Shown: piece by piece, positions 43,750 to 52,767 of the stretch
Position numbering within the stretch: position 1 is the stretch's first letter
How the letters are laid out: each line of letters begins with the position of its first letter
Assembly: GCA_028874915.1 (NCBI GenBank)
Contig: JAPPHA010000043.1
Coordinates: 1 to 64,000 of the forward strand
DNA from: Paracoccaceae bacterium
Lineage (GTDB): Bacteria > Pseudomonadota > Alphaproteobacteria > Rhodobacterales > Rhodobacteraceae
Length of the DNA: 64,000 nucleotides
Direction of reading: 5' to 3'
The notes under the pieces: generated by a model
Database searches by the model: none
What the model was told of the DNA's origin: nothing
What the model saw: only the letters and a program-made list of their open reading frames with translations
Program-made: the position numbers and the translations under genes

Positions 43750-45810
43750 ATGGCCGCGAACGCACCGAAGGCCCCGCTAGGGACATACAAAGGGCTGCAC
43801 GAGCACGAAGAATCCGACGGCCAGCAGATCGCGGTTGCCATTGACCGGGGCGTCAGGACGATCGGCCATGTCGTGATGTGGGCGAATGTACTATTGATCG
43901 CCGCGATCTTCGCACAGGTTTCGCTGCGTTATCTGCTCAGCCAGAACTACCCAAAGCTTGACGAGATCCAGTGGCATTTCTACGGGCTGGTGACGATGAT
44001 CGGCATTTCTTATGCGCTGGTCAACGACAGCCACGTTCGGGTCGACGTGTTGCATATGCAACTCAGCCGCCGCGCCCAGCGGATTATCGAGGTCTTGGGC
44101 ATCCTGACGCTTCTGGTACCGTTCATCTATCTGATGATCGATCAGGGCTACGACTATTTCTACGAAAGCTGGCGCGTGAATGAGCGCTCTGACAGCCCCA
44201 CTGGGCTGCCTGCCCGTTGGGCGTTCAAGGCGATCATACCGATCAGCTTCGTCCTTCTGGCGCTTGCCGCGCTGGCGCGGCTGATTCATGACACTCACGC
44301 GCTCTGGAAAGGTCCGGCATTGGAGCGCGAAGGCGTCCGACTACGCAGGATCGTTCTGGTGCTGCTTGGCTTTGCTGCAGTCTGCGTAGCACTGACATTC
44401 CTGGTGGAGGCTACCGAGGAGAAGCTCGTCATTGCGATGTTCCTGACCTTCATTGCGCTACTTTTTACTGGTTATCCGGTTGCCTGGGTGCTGGCGGGTG
44501 TCGGCGTGGCTTTCTGCGGGCTGGCCTATCTTTTTGACAACGACCTGATGCTCTGGACAGGGCTTGAAAGCACCTTCACCGGGCTCGACTACCTGACCCT
44601 CGGCGCAGTGGTGAACCGGGTCTACGCGACGATGTCCAATGCAGTTCTCGTCGCGCTGCCGATGTTCATCTTCATGGGACTCATGCTTGACGAAAGTGGT
44701 GTCGCCGAGCGGCTGATGAGTTCAATGCAGCGGCTTTTCGGTACTGTTCGTGGCGGTCTGGCGATGACCGTCACACTGATAGGGATCATTCTGGCCGCTT
44801 CTACCGGGATCATCGGCGCATCGGTCGTGCTTCTGGGCGTGCTTTCGCTGTCGTCGATGATGCAGCAGAAATATCAGCCGACCCTGGCGGCAGGTGTCGT
44901 CTCGGCAAGCGGCACATTGGGCATCCTGATCCCGCCGTCGATCATGCTGGTGATCATGGCAGACCAGATGGCGCTTTCCGTCGGTGACCTGTTCATGGCC
45001 GCAGTGTTCCCGGGCATGATCATTGGCACTCTTTACCTTGTCTACATTTTCGTTTTGGCCCTGATTAAACGCGACGCCGCTCCGGTGCCCGATGACGCGA
45101 TGCGCCCGGACTGGCGTGCGGTACGCGATGTGTTGATCGCAATCATCCCGACCTTGGCGTTGATCCTCGCAGTGCTTGGCTCGATTTTTGCCGGGCTCAC
45201 AACGCCGACCGAGGCCTCGGGGATCGGCGCGTTGGGTGCAATGCTCCTGGCTTTCGGCTATCGCAATTTGAGCCTACGGAAACTGTGGAACGTGCTGGTC
45301 GCCAGTTTCAATACCACTGCATACATCTTTGCGATCTTCCTCGGCGCCACCGTCTTTTCGTACGTCCTTCGCGAGTTGGGCGGTGATGAGCTGATCGAGC
45401 ATCTGGTCCAGTCCACGGGTCTCGGCGCCAACGGCACGGTGATCTTCATACTCTTCATCGTGTTCCTCCTGGGCTTCGTGCTCGACTGGATCGAAATTAC
45501 CCTGATCGTGTTGCCGCTCATGCGCCCGATCATCAACGGGCTGGGTATGGACATCCCGGGCTTTGGCGTGATCGATGAACCGTCGCTTGTCTGGTTCGTG
45601 ATTCTGGTTGCGGTGACGCTGCAGACCTCGTTTCTGACGCCGCCTGTGGGGTTTGCGCTGTTCTACCTCAAGGGCGTCTGCCCTCCCGAGATCACGCTGG
45701 TACACATCTACCGCGGCATCATCCCCTTCGTGATCCTGCAGCTTATGGGTCTGGCGATGCTCTTCTACTGGCCGACACTCGCCACCTGGCTGCCCTCGGT
45801 CGCTTACTAG
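43750..45810 (+). CDS. Fused TRAP transporter membrane protein (DctQM)
   Basis: 686 aa inner-membrane protein. Residues about 35-205 form the four-helix small subunit DctQ (YPKLDEIQWHFYGLVTMIGISYA; HVRVDVL). Residues about 220-680 are the large subunit DctM, with AALPMFIFMG-like, ASTGIIGASVVLLG, SASGTLGILIPPSIMLVI and TPPVGFALFYLKG motifs. The start at 43750 is preferred because GGAGGAGAAGG lies just upstream; ATG 43726 has no site. It uses the Na+ or H+ gradient to import the substrate delivered by the DctP protein. Confidence 0.93.
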   Translation: MAANAPKAPLGTYKGLHEHEESDGQQIAVAIDRGVRTIGHVVMWANVLLIAAIFAQVSLRYLLSQNYPKLDEIQWHFYGLVTMIGISYALVNDSHVRVDVLHMQLSRRAQRIIEVLGILTLLVPFIYLMIDQGYDYFYESWRVNERSDSPTGLPARWAFKAIIPISFVLLALAALARLIHDTHALWKGPALEREGVRLRRIVLVLLGFAAVCVALTFLVEATEEKLVIAMFLTFIALLFTGYPVAWVLAGVGVAFCGLAYLFDNDLMLWTGLESTFTGLDYLTLGAVVNRVYATMSNAVLVALPMFIFMGLMLDESGVAERLMSSMQRLFGTVRGGLAMTVTLIGIILAASTGIIGASVVLLGVLSLSSMMQQKYQPTLAAGVVSASGTLGILIPPSIMLVIMADQMALSVGDLFMAAVFPGMIIGTLYLVYIFVLALIKRDAAPVPDDAMRPDWRAVRDVLIAIIPTLALILAVLGSIFAGLTTPTEASGIGALGAMLLAFGYRNLSLRKLWNVLVASFNTTAYIFAIFLGATVFSYVLRELGGDELIEHLVQSTGLGANGTVIFILFIVFLLGFVLDWIEITLIVLPLMRPIINGLGMDIPGFGVIDEPSLVWFVILVAVTLQTSFLTPPVGFALFYLKGVCPPEITLVHIYRGIIPFVILQLMGLAMLFYWPTLATWLPSVAY

Positions 45811-45822
45811 GGAACCGGACCC

Positions 45823-46683
45823 GTGCGGCCCAAAGACGGCAATGACCTTCCTGACTTCCGGCGGCAGGCCAGGCGCCGCCTCCCGGTCGCGGACCTGAGC
45901 AAAATCGACAGTGGCCTCGACGACGAAGTGACACTGGCCGAAAACATGTGCGCCTTCCACCGCCGCGGTTTGCTGCCGTCGTTCCTGCGCAACGTACCCT
46001 CACCCGTTGCCGTGTCGCCGGAAGAAGAGCGGCAAGAGCACAAGCCTAAACAGGTCTACCGGTCCTGCTTCCACAAGGACAGCAGCCTGAACACGGCGAT
46101 GATGCGGCATACGAAGGACCTCGGTGTCGAGGTGACGATGCCGACGGTCGATACGGTCACCAGCAATCGCGAGCGCGATCTCGACGCCGCTTTGTCGACC
46201 CGACCCTTGGTGGCAAGATCGCTTCCGCCTGTCACAAATGGACGGGCATTTGGATATGAGCGACAGGGCCAGTTCGATTGTCGGATATTCCGCGAGATAC
46301 GGGATCTGCCGATGACCTGGGACGACGTGATCAGGATGGTCCGCGACCGGAACAGACAATTCTGCCAGAAGTTGGCCGAGATCTTGAATGCCGTCGGCGA
46401 TCGCCTGGACGTGATGATGGACAACGGGATCCAGCGTGGCGCGCATGTGCTGAAAGCGCTGTCGCCGGGGGCCAAGGCCTTTGGCATCGACCGCGGGCAC
46501 CCCTACCCTCTCGCCGCTGATGGGCAGGTCGGGGTCGACCGGTCGCCGGGACTTTCGAGTGCCGAAATCGAGCGCGGCATGAAGCTCATGGGCGCAACCC
46601 GAATAACCCAGCCTGGCCGCCATGACATTGAGTCTCACGGCGGGGTCGTGCCTTTACCACCCACGCACGGGACGGCCGCATGA
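45823..46683 (+). pseudogene. Internally deleted FMN-dependent L-lactate dehydrogenase (LldD-like) with an intact frame
   Basis: 286 aa where LldD is about 380. Recognisable blocks in order: DFRRQARRRLPVADLSKIDSG (N-terminus), QVYRSCFHKD (FQLY region), GVEVTMPTVDTVTSNRERDL, LPMTWDDVIRMVRD, then AVGDRLDVMMDNGIQRGAHVLKALSPGAKAF and YPLAADGQVGV (C-terminal barrel). Missing are the FMN-binding strands after the N-terminus and the segment with the catalytic SNHGGRQLD, so it cannot work as a lactate dehydrogenase. It starts at GTG 45823 and overlaps the next gene by ATGA, so the reading frame and coupling survive. It could be a pseudogene kept open by chance or a repurposed protein. Confidence 0.7.
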
Positions 46684-48374
46684 CCAACGACGAACTCCTC
46701 GCCAGGCTTCGCCTGATCGTCGGTCGCCGCCACCTTTTGACCGGCCAGCGCGCCACCGAGCGCTTCCGCCGCGGTTTTCGCTCGGGCGAGGGCGAGGCGC
46801 TTTGCGTCGTGCGGCCCGGCACGCTGCTGGAACAGTGGCAGGTGCTGCAAGCCTGTGTCCACGCCGACACGATCGTCATCATGCAGGCCGCCAACACCGG
46901 GCTGACCGAAGGCTCCACGCCCTCGGGCAGTTACGACCGGGACGTCGTGATAATCAACACGCGCCGCATGGACAAACTCGAGCTTCTGCACGACGGCAGG
47001 CAGGTCGTCAGCCATCCCGGAGCCACGCTCTTCGCATTGGAAAGATTGCTTTCACCCCTCGGCCGAGAGCCCCATTCGGTAATCGGTTCCTCCTGTATCG
47101 GCGCCTCTATCGTTGGTGGTGTCTGCAACAATTCCGGGGGCTCGCTGATCGAACGGGGGCCGGTATACACCGAGTTGTCTGTCTTTGCGCGGATCACGGT
47201 CGACGGCCAACTGGAACTTGTCAATCACCTCGGCATCGATCTGGGCGGCACCCCCGAGGAGATTCTGATGAACCTTGAGAACGGCACTTACGAGAAAAGG
47301 CCCGCCGCCACCAACCAACACGCTTCTGCCAGGGACTATTCCCGGATCGTGCGTGACGTCAATGCGCCAACCCCGGCCCGGTTCAACGCCGACAAGAGCA
47401 AGCTCTTCGAGGCCTCCGGTTCCGCCGGCAAGCTCGCCATATTCGCCGTGCGTCTGGATACGTTTCCAAAGAACGACACGGAAAGGGTGTTCTATATCGG
47501 TACGAACGATCCCGGAGATCTTGCCGACTTGCGCCGACATATCCTGGCCGAGTTCCAGTCGTTGCCCGTCTCCGCGGAATATGTCCACCGCGAGGCGTTC
47601 GACATCACGGAAACTTACGGCAAAGACACGGTGGTGATGATCGACCAACTGGGAACCAGCCGGCTGCCAATGTTTTTTGCGCTAAAGGGCGCCGTGGACG
47701 CGCGCCTGAAGAACCTTCCCTTCCTTAACGACTTCACGGACCGACTCATGCAGGGGCTGTCGCGGGTCTGGCCGCGGGTGCTGCCCAAACGAATGATCGA
47801 GTATCGTGATCGGTTCGAGCATCATCTGATTCTCAAAATGAAGGACGGCGGGATTGAGGAAGCCGCCGAATGGCTGCCGGGCTTTCTCGAAGCCTGCGAT
47901 GGAGACTTCTTCGAATGCACCCCGCGCGAGGCCAAGACCGCCGGTTTGCATCGCTTTGCCGTTGCCGGCGCCGCGATCCGGTACATGGCGATCCATTCGC
48001 GCGACGTCGAAGACATCATCGCTCTTGACGTTGCGTTGCGGCGCAATGAACGCGACTGGCTCGAATTGCTGCCACCGGAGATTGAGGAGCAGATTGTTTA
48101 CAAACTCTACTACGGCCATTTCATGTGCCATGTGATGCACCAGGATTACGTTGTCCGGAAAGGCGCCGATCCCGAGGCCATCAAGGCAGCGATGCTGCGC
48201 ATCTTCGATGAGCGCGGTGCGGAATATCCCGCAGAACACAATGTCGGCCATCTTTACAAGGCCAAGCCCGATCTCGCGGCCCATTACCGGCAATGCGACC
48301 CCACCAATTCCTTTAACCCAGGGATTGGAAAGATGCCCAAGTTCCGCAACTATGCCGAACAATCCGACTCGTGA
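46680..48374 (+). CDS. dld: Quinone-dependent D-lactate dehydrogenase
   Basis: 564 aa peripheral inner-membrane flavoprotein that oxidises D-lactate to pyruvate and feeds electrons to quinone. It follows the E. coli Dld pattern throughout: QAANTGLTEGSTPSGSYDRD (FAD-binding PCMH domain), PHSVIGSSCIGASIVGGVCN and NSGGSLIERGP, VNHLGIDLGGTPEEIL, FEHHLILKMKDGG, and the C-terminal KLYYGHFMCHVMHQDY, YPAEHNVGHLYKA and NPGIGK. Length matches. Last gene of the TRAP-LldD-Dld operon, probably under control of the divergent GntR regulator. Confidence 0.96.
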   Translation: MTNDELLARLRLIVGRRHLLTGQRATERFRRGFRSGEGEALCVVRPGTLLEQWQVLQACVHADTIVIMQAANTGLTEGSTPSGSYDRDVVIINTRRMDKLELLHDGRQVVSHPGATLFALERLLSPLGREPHSVIGSSCIGASIVGGVCNNSGGSLIERGPVYTELSVFARITVDGQLELVNHLGIDLGGTPEEILMNLENGTYEKRPAATNQHASARDYSRIVRDVNAPTPARFNADKSKLFEASGSAGKLAIFAVRLDTFPKNDTERVFYIGTNDPGDLADLRRHILAEFQSLPVSAEYVHREAFDITETYGKDTVVMIDQLGTSRLPMFFALKGAVDARLKNLPFLNDFTDRLMQGLSRVWPRVLPKRMIEYRDRFEHHLILKMKDGGIEEAAEWLPGFLEACDGDFFECTPREAKTAGLHRFAVAGAAIRYMAIHSRDVEDIIALDVALRRNERDWLELLPPEIEEQIVYKLYYGHFMCHVMHQDYVVRKGADPEAIKAAMLRIFDERGAEYPAEHNVGHLYKAKPDLAAHYRQCDPTNSFNPGIGKMPKFRNYAEQSDS

Positions 48375-48689
48375 ACTGGGCACCAGTACGAACAATGGCG
48401 TGCTGGAATGCGCCGGATAGAGCGGAGCGGCACCGGCGGTAACAAAATCCTATGACATTTGACGGTTTTGTCCGGGTTGCAGGCGTGTTCCTGCCAGGCA
48501 TTGTGGCGTCCATAGCGCAGCCGGGCGTATCCCTGTCGGTCTAGGTGTGGCATGTTTTCAAACATGAATGAACCCTTCTCCGATTAATCCGACAAATCCC
48601 TGGACTTAACCCGCCGCTTGAATCGGTTATCCGCAACTGCATACTGCGGGAGCGAACAAGGGGGGAACGCCAACCGGTGGAACGCCGAA
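48375..48689. other. Intergenic, end of lactate operon
   Basis: No gene. Contains the palindrome at 48551-48566. Confidence 0.4.
48551..48566. promoter_or_regulatory. 16-bp perfect palindrome CATGTTT-TC-AAACATG
   Basis: Two perfect 7-bp arms around TC, about 125 bp upstream of the Idh/MocA dehydrogenase remnant. It could be an operator left from the sugar-catabolic operon; the binding protein is unknown. Confidence 0.4.
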
Positions 48690-49041
48690 GACACGGATTT
48701 GCTGTCCGAATTGCTGACATTGGCGCAGGTGCCATGGACGCTGGCCATGCGAAGGTCGTCGCGGTCGATATGCCCGGTGCGGTCTTGCAGCTTGTCTGCG
48801 ACAAGGACGAATCCGAGGCCAGAAGGGTCACCGACGCGTTTGACGCGCATTTCGCGGATGCCTATCGGTGCCAGAACCGAGGTTTTTAACGTTTGTCGGA
48901 ACAGGCGCGTTCCCGCATGGCGGCGCGCTTTTCCAGGACGGCGGCCGCGCAGCCGCTGTGGCAGAAGTTGGTGCAATGGCATCGAGATCGGGCCAGTGCG
49001 TTCCTGTCGAGATTGCCGCAAGACCGGAGATCTACGCATGA
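48690..49041 (+). pseudogene. Idh/MocA-type dehydrogenase, internally deleted
   Basis: The N-terminal part (to 48889) reads VRIADIGAGAMDAGHAKVVA and LQLVCDKDESEARRVTDAFDA, the NAD-binding start of a Gfo/Idh/MocA (inositol-dehydrogenase-like) protein. In another frame the last 45 or so codons read GTGAFPHGGALFQDGGRAAA to VPVEIAARPEIYA then TGA, like the C-terminus of the same family. The catalytic middle is deleted. Its TGA overlaps the next start as ATGA. Confidence 0.55.
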
Positions 49042-49997
49042 AGCTTGGGTTCACATCGGACTGCCTCGGCGGGCTGTCATTCAAGGAGATGATGGACCAC
49101 GCGGTGCGCCTCGGCGTCGAGGGCGTCGAGGTCAATACATGCGGCTGGTCGACGGCCCCGCACTTCGACTTGGACGAGATGCTGGGCAATCCTCGGGCTC
49201 AAGCAGCGTTCAAAGAGGAATTCGCTGCACGGGGCCTGGAAATTATAAGCCTGAATGCCAACGGGAACCCCCTGCACCCGACTGACGCCAGTCAAGCGCG
49301 GGGCCTGACGGACACGATCCGGACGGCAGGCGAAATGGGCATTTCCACCGTCTGCACGATGTCCGGTCTGCCGGCGGGAAACGCAACCGATTCGATGCCG
49401 AATTGGGTGGTCTCGAGCTGGCCTCCCGAGACCCGGGACATCCTGCGCTACCAGTGGGAAGAAAGACTCATCCCGTTCTGGATCGACATCGCGGCCTTGG
49501 CCGACGACTGCGGGGTCAAGAACATCGCTCTCGAACTGCACGGCAGCCAGTGCGTTTACAATGTTCCGTCCTTGCTGAAGCTTCGCCACGCGGTCGGGCC
49601 GGTCATCGGGGCCAATCTCGATCCTTCGCATCTCTTCTGGATGGGCGCAGACCCGTTGGTTGCTGCCGACGCGCTCGGAGACGCAATCTACCACGTGCAT
49701 GCCAAGGACACGTTCCTGAACGGGCCCGTTCAGGCGACGACGAGCCTCCTGGAGACCGGTTCGCTCACGGACATTCCGTCCCGCTCCTGGAGCTATGTTA
49801 CGCTCGGATTCGGTCACGGCGAGGCTTGGTGGCGTCAATTCTGTTATCGCCTTCGAATGGCCGGATACGACGGCTGGCTTTCGATTGAGCACGAGGATGT
49901 GCTTCTGAACAGTTTGGAAGGTCTTGAAAAATCTGCGGAGCTCCTGAAGTCCGTCATGCCTGCCGCCGCGAGCGACTATACGCCTCCGGCGATATGA
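49038..49997 (+). CDS. Xylose-isomerase-like TIM-barrel protein (sugar isomerase/epimerase family)
   Basis: 319 aa, soluble. It begins MKLGFTSDCLGGLSFKEMMDHAVRLGVEGVEVNT and continues with ALELHGSQCVYN, GANLDPSHLFWMGADP, YHVHAKDTFL and GWLSIEHEDVL. These are the metal-binding Glu/Asp/His positions of AP-endonuclease-2/IolE-type barrels. ATG 49038 has CGGAGA upstream and overlaps the stop of the dehydrogenase remnant. Neighbours are remnants of a sugar ABC ATPase and an Idh/MocA dehydrogenase, so it belonged to a sugar- or inositol-catabolic operon that has otherwise collapsed. Confidence 0.88.
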   Translation: MKLGFTSDCLGGLSFKEMMDHAVRLGVEGVEVNTCGWSTAPHFDLDEMLGNPRAQAAFKEEFAARGLEIISLNANGNPLHPTDASQARGLTDTIRTAGEMGISTVCTMSGLPAGNATDSMPNWVVSSWPPETRDILRYQWEERLIPFWIDIAALADDCGVKNIALELHGSQCVYNVPSLLKLRHAVGPVIGANLDPSHLFWMGADPLVAADALGDAIYHVHAKDTFLNGPVQATTSLLETGSLTDIPSRSWSYVTLGFGHGEAWWRQFCYRLRMAGYDGWLSIEHEDVLLNSLEGLEKSAELLKSVMPAAASDYTPPAI

Positions 49998-50036
49998 TGT
50001 GGCAATCCGCAAGAGACGGTTTGTACCGGACTGCAT

Positions 50037-50192
50037 AACCAATCTCTTTGGGCGATCCATGCGCTTCAGGACGCCGGCTTTTCGATCGATGACGGTGAAG
50101 TTGTCGAGTTGATGAGCGACAACGGTGCCGGAAAGTCCACTCTGATGAAGGTAGACGCAGGCAACGATCCGGCGGCCGATGGCACCACATGA
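50037..50192 (+). pseudogene. Sugar ABC transporter ATPase, N-terminal fragment
   Basis: About 50 codons: AIHALQDAGFSIDDGEVVELM then SDNGAGKSTLMKVDAGN and DPAADGTT, then TGA. SDNGAGKST is the Walker A of RbsA/XylG-type ATPases (normally GDNGAGKST). The remainder is gone, replaced by unrelated DNA leading into repeat R1. Confidence 0.7.
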
Positions 50193-50354
50193 ATCGGGGG
50201 TGGGGAAGTTGCCCTCAGCGAGCCTATTACCGCACGGTAAGGGGATTGAATTCGTCTGTCAGGATCTCGCCTTGTGTGACAATTTGACGCCGGCGGCCAA
50301 TGTTTGTCTTGGGCGTGAAGTCAGGGAACGTGTTGGCCCTTTCAGCATCCTCGA
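50193..50354. other. Intergenic, nothing recognised
   Basis: Short spacer between the ABC-ATPase fragment and repeat R1. Confidence 0.4.
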
Positions 50355-50740
50355 TCATCGGACCGTGTTCCAAAATGATGGCGTTTTCTCCAAATTTCGG
50401 CCGAACTGCGGATGTCCCTGACGCAGTCGGAGCCGGGAATTTCATTCCCCTTTTCCATGTCGACCGCTGGCCCGACTTCGCCGGTCTCTGCAGTCCGTGT
50501 CCGGTCCGAATCCGCGTCGAACCGTCGCGTGTCGAATGGAGACTGGAACCAGGCGTTTCGGTCAGTCGCAAATCACGAGAACAGTGGGCCCGCCTGACGG
50601 TATGCGCATGCGTCCGTGGCGAGAGGGACCCAAACGGAAGCCTGGAGGAATACAGATTCAGGTTGATGCTCGGATTTCAGGAGAATTCACCAAGTTCCTT
50701 TCAGGTCTCCCGATGGAAACCTGGTCGGCCGCAGGAAGCG
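50355..50740. repeat. Dispersed repeat R1, copy B
   Basis: Same orientation as copy A at 13332-13770, sharing CGGCCGAACTGCGGATGTCC, GTCCGGTCCGAATCCGCGTC and GGGCCCGCCTGA. It ends about 150 bp before the intact S24 repressor. No protein-coding content that I trust. Confidence 0.75.
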
Positions 50741-50832
50741 GTCGCAGGTGGTGGAGTGATGGCCTGACCGTGGCCTTTCATGCACCCGGCGACAGCCACA
50801 AGCGAAATGTTCGCCATTGATAATCGTGAAAA

Positions 50833-50848
50833 ATAGTGAATACACTAT
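50833..50848. promoter_or_regulatory. 16-bp perfect palindrome, candidate S24-repressor operator
   Basis: ATAGTG-AATA-CACTAT, 42 bp upstream of the repressor start in a locally AT-rich stretch that should hold the promoter. Size and position fit an autoregulatory CI/LexA-like operator. Confidence 0.6.
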
Positions 50849-50890
50849 ATCAACCGTCAACAATCGGCGAGTATCCGGCCAGGCAACAAG

Positions 50891-51592
50891 ATGAGACACG
50901 ACCCGATACGGCAAAAAATTCGTGATCTTTTGTGGAAGCGCGGCCTCAACATGCGCGAAGCATCGGTCGCGGTCGACCGCAACGTCTCGTATCTGCACAG
51001 CTTCCTTGAGCGCAATTGCCCCAAGGTTCTCTCCTACCGGGATGCGCATAAGCTCGCAGAGCTACTCGGTTGCCAAGCCGAAGAACTGCACCACGCCGAG
51101 CGACCGCCCCGACGAAAGGCGGTCGGGACGAGGAGACGACGCGGCGTCGGGCCAGACGAGGGTCCGGTGCCGCTCGTGGGCATTCCAGAGTTTGATGTCG
51201 AGGCATCGGCAGGTCCCGGTGCGCTTGCTGGCGAGTTCGTCACCGAGCGCGCACGCTGGTTTCTACCCGAAGGAATGATCCGCTACGAAGGCGGCTCGGA
51301 CCCCGGCGCGATCCGGGTGCTGCGGGTGCGGGGCGAATCGATGGAGCCCGAACTCTCCGAGGGCGACCGGCTACTCGTCGACACCACTTGTCGCTCTCCT
51401 GCAACAGGCGAGATGGTCGTACTCTGGGACGGCTGCGGCCTGGTGGTCAAACGCATTGAGCCGGTACACGAATCCGAGGCCGCACCCGTGCTCAGGGTCA
51501 AGTCAGCCAACCCCGACTATGCCGACTATACCTGCCTTGCGGAGGATGTGCACATCGTTGGCAAGGTGTTGTGGACCGTCAGGAAGGTGTGA
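50891..51592 (+). CDS. S24-peptidase (LexA/CI-like) transcriptional repressor
   Basis: 233 aa. The N-terminal helix-turn-helix-like region (about 5-65) reads IRQKIRDLLWKRGLNMREASVAVDRNVSYLHSFLE. A basic linker with RPPRRK and RRRRG is followed by the S24 domain (about 95-233). The catalytic Ser is in RGESMEPE (Ser150) and the catalytic Lys in GLVVKRIE (Lys187). Such repressors self-cleave on a DNA-damage or nucleoprotein signal and release their operators. It lies between repeats R1 and R2, and upstream of the DprA-like gene. A damaged copy of its 3' end is at 14590-14760. Confidence 0.88.
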   Translation: MRHDPIRQKIRDLLWKRGLNMREASVAVDRNVSYLHSFLERNCPKVLSYRDAHKLAELLGCQAEELHHAERPPRRKAVGTRRRRGVGPDEGPVPLVGIPEFDVEASAGPGALAGEFVTERARWFLPEGMIRYEGGSDPGAIRVLRVRGESMEPELSEGDRLLVDTTCRSPATGEMVVLWDGCGLVVKRIEPVHESEAAPVLRVKSANPDYADYTCLAEDVHIVGKVLWTVRKV

Positions 51593-51860
51593 TGCTGCCA
51601 AATTGCTTCGACAGAGCTCTCGAATGAGGCTCAACAAGCCCAACAGTTCCAGGACCCGAATTTCGGCGTTCTTTGTCCGCGACATCGACTGCCGGAGTAG
51701 CGCGTGGAATGCCGTTCCGACATCGATGCGACGTGAGCGCTTGTCGGCGGGCCCTGAATGGGTGACTAATGTTCATATGACTGCGACACGGCGATGTCCG
51801 AGCGAGACGACCGGCAGCCGAGACCTCTTACAGGGCGGCCCATGTGCGGCGGGACAGGCG
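51593..51860. repeat. Dispersed repeat R2, copy B
   Basis: Matches 14800-14920 and 15160-15225 (landmarks GAGCGCTTGTCGG and GGCGATGTCCGAGCGA), lacking about 230 bp found in copy A. It separates the repressor from the DprA-like gene and presumably holds the latter's promoter. Confidence 0.6.
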
Positions 51861-51870
51861 AGACATCGCA

Positions 51871-52767
51871 ATGACACTTGAGTTTGACTTCGCGAACGCC
51901 GACTTCGAAGCGCGCGCCATCTCACCGTTTCAGGAAATGGGTGCCTACGAGACCCTGTGGTCTGAGCCCGGCACGACATTCAAGTCGTTGTCCGAGCGCT
52001 TTGCCCGGCATCCAGGCAGCGTTCCTTCGGACTTCGTTTCCGAGACGGACGCACTTGACTGCGCCGCCGTTGTCAAGCGGCGCTTTGAGGAAGCTCACGT
52101 CGAGGGGTTCGGAGTGCGCGTTCATGGCGCTGGCGAATACCCGGACAAGCTTCGTGACGCCGCACATCCGATCAAGTTGTTTTACTACCAAGGTTGGTGG
52201 GACCTGGCCTACACTCGCTCGGTCGCCGTCGTGGGGACCCGGAAGCCGTCGCGTGACGGGCTTTCGCGCACGCGTCGTCTCGTTCGGTCACTTGTGGCCG
52301 ACAATTTCACTGTTGTGTCCGGACTTGCGGCGGGCATCGATCGCTTCGCTCACGAGACAGCCATTGACATGGGCGGTCGCACGATTGCGGTCATTGGCAC
52401 GCCTCTCTCGCACGCTTACCCCAAGGAGAATGGCAATCTTCAACGCTATATCGCCGAGCATTTCCTTCTCATTAGTCAGGTCCCACTGAGGCGCTATGAG
52501 TCCCAGGACTATCGTCATAACCGGGGGTTTTTTCCTGAACGCAATATCACCATGTCCGCGTTGACCGAGGCAACCGTCATCATTGAGGCAGGTGAAACCT
52601 CGGGGACGCTGATTCAGGCCCGCGCGGCCCTTGGGCAGGGACGAAAGCTCTTCATTCTCGACAGCTGTTTCAGGGACCCGCACCTGACTTGGCCCGCAAG
52701 ACTTGCCGAGAAAGGAGCCATCCGGGTTGAGGACTACGATGATGTCCGTCGGTGGCTTTGCTCATAG
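51871..52767 (+). CDS. DprA-like SLOG-fold protein (DNA-processing or defence associated)
   Basis: 298 aa. The Rossmann-type DprA core spans about residues 105-290: SVAVVGTRKPSRDGLSRTRR, SGLAAGIDRFAHETAIDMGG, TIAVIGTPLSHAYPKENGNLQ, FFPERNITMSALTEATVIIEA and SGTLIQARAALGQGRKLF. The N-terminal 100 residues are not a recognisable SAM domain and the C-terminal winged helix of transformation DprA is absent. It overlaps the downstream phosphoribosyltransferase gene by 29 nt. In transformation DprA loads RecA on single-stranded DNA; this variant, with its partner and nearby S24 repressor, looks more like an accessory or defence module. Confidence 0.85.
   Translation: MTLEFDFANADFEARAISPFQEMGAYETLWSEPGTTFKSLSERFARHPGSVPSDFVSETDALDCAAVVKRRFEEAHVEGFGVRVHGAGEYPDKLRDAAHPIKLFYYQGWWDLAYTRSVAVVGTRKPSRDGLSRTRRLVRSLVADNFTVVSGLAAGIDRFAHETAIDMGGRTIAVIGTPLSHAYPKENGNLQRYIAEHFLLISQVPLRRYESQDYRHNRGFFPERNITMSALTEATVIIEAGETSGTLIQARAALGQGRKLFILDSCFRDPHLTWPARLAEKGAIRVEDYDDVRRWLCS

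Noticed and set aside
45274-45960. Minus-strand frame opposite the DctM end.
   Set aside because: Shadow of the TRAP membrane protein.
50227-50571. Minus-strand frame in repeat R1 copy B resembling one in copy A.
   Set aside because: The resemblance follows from the DNA repeat itself; the two frames diverge by indels and show no protein-level constraint that I can see.
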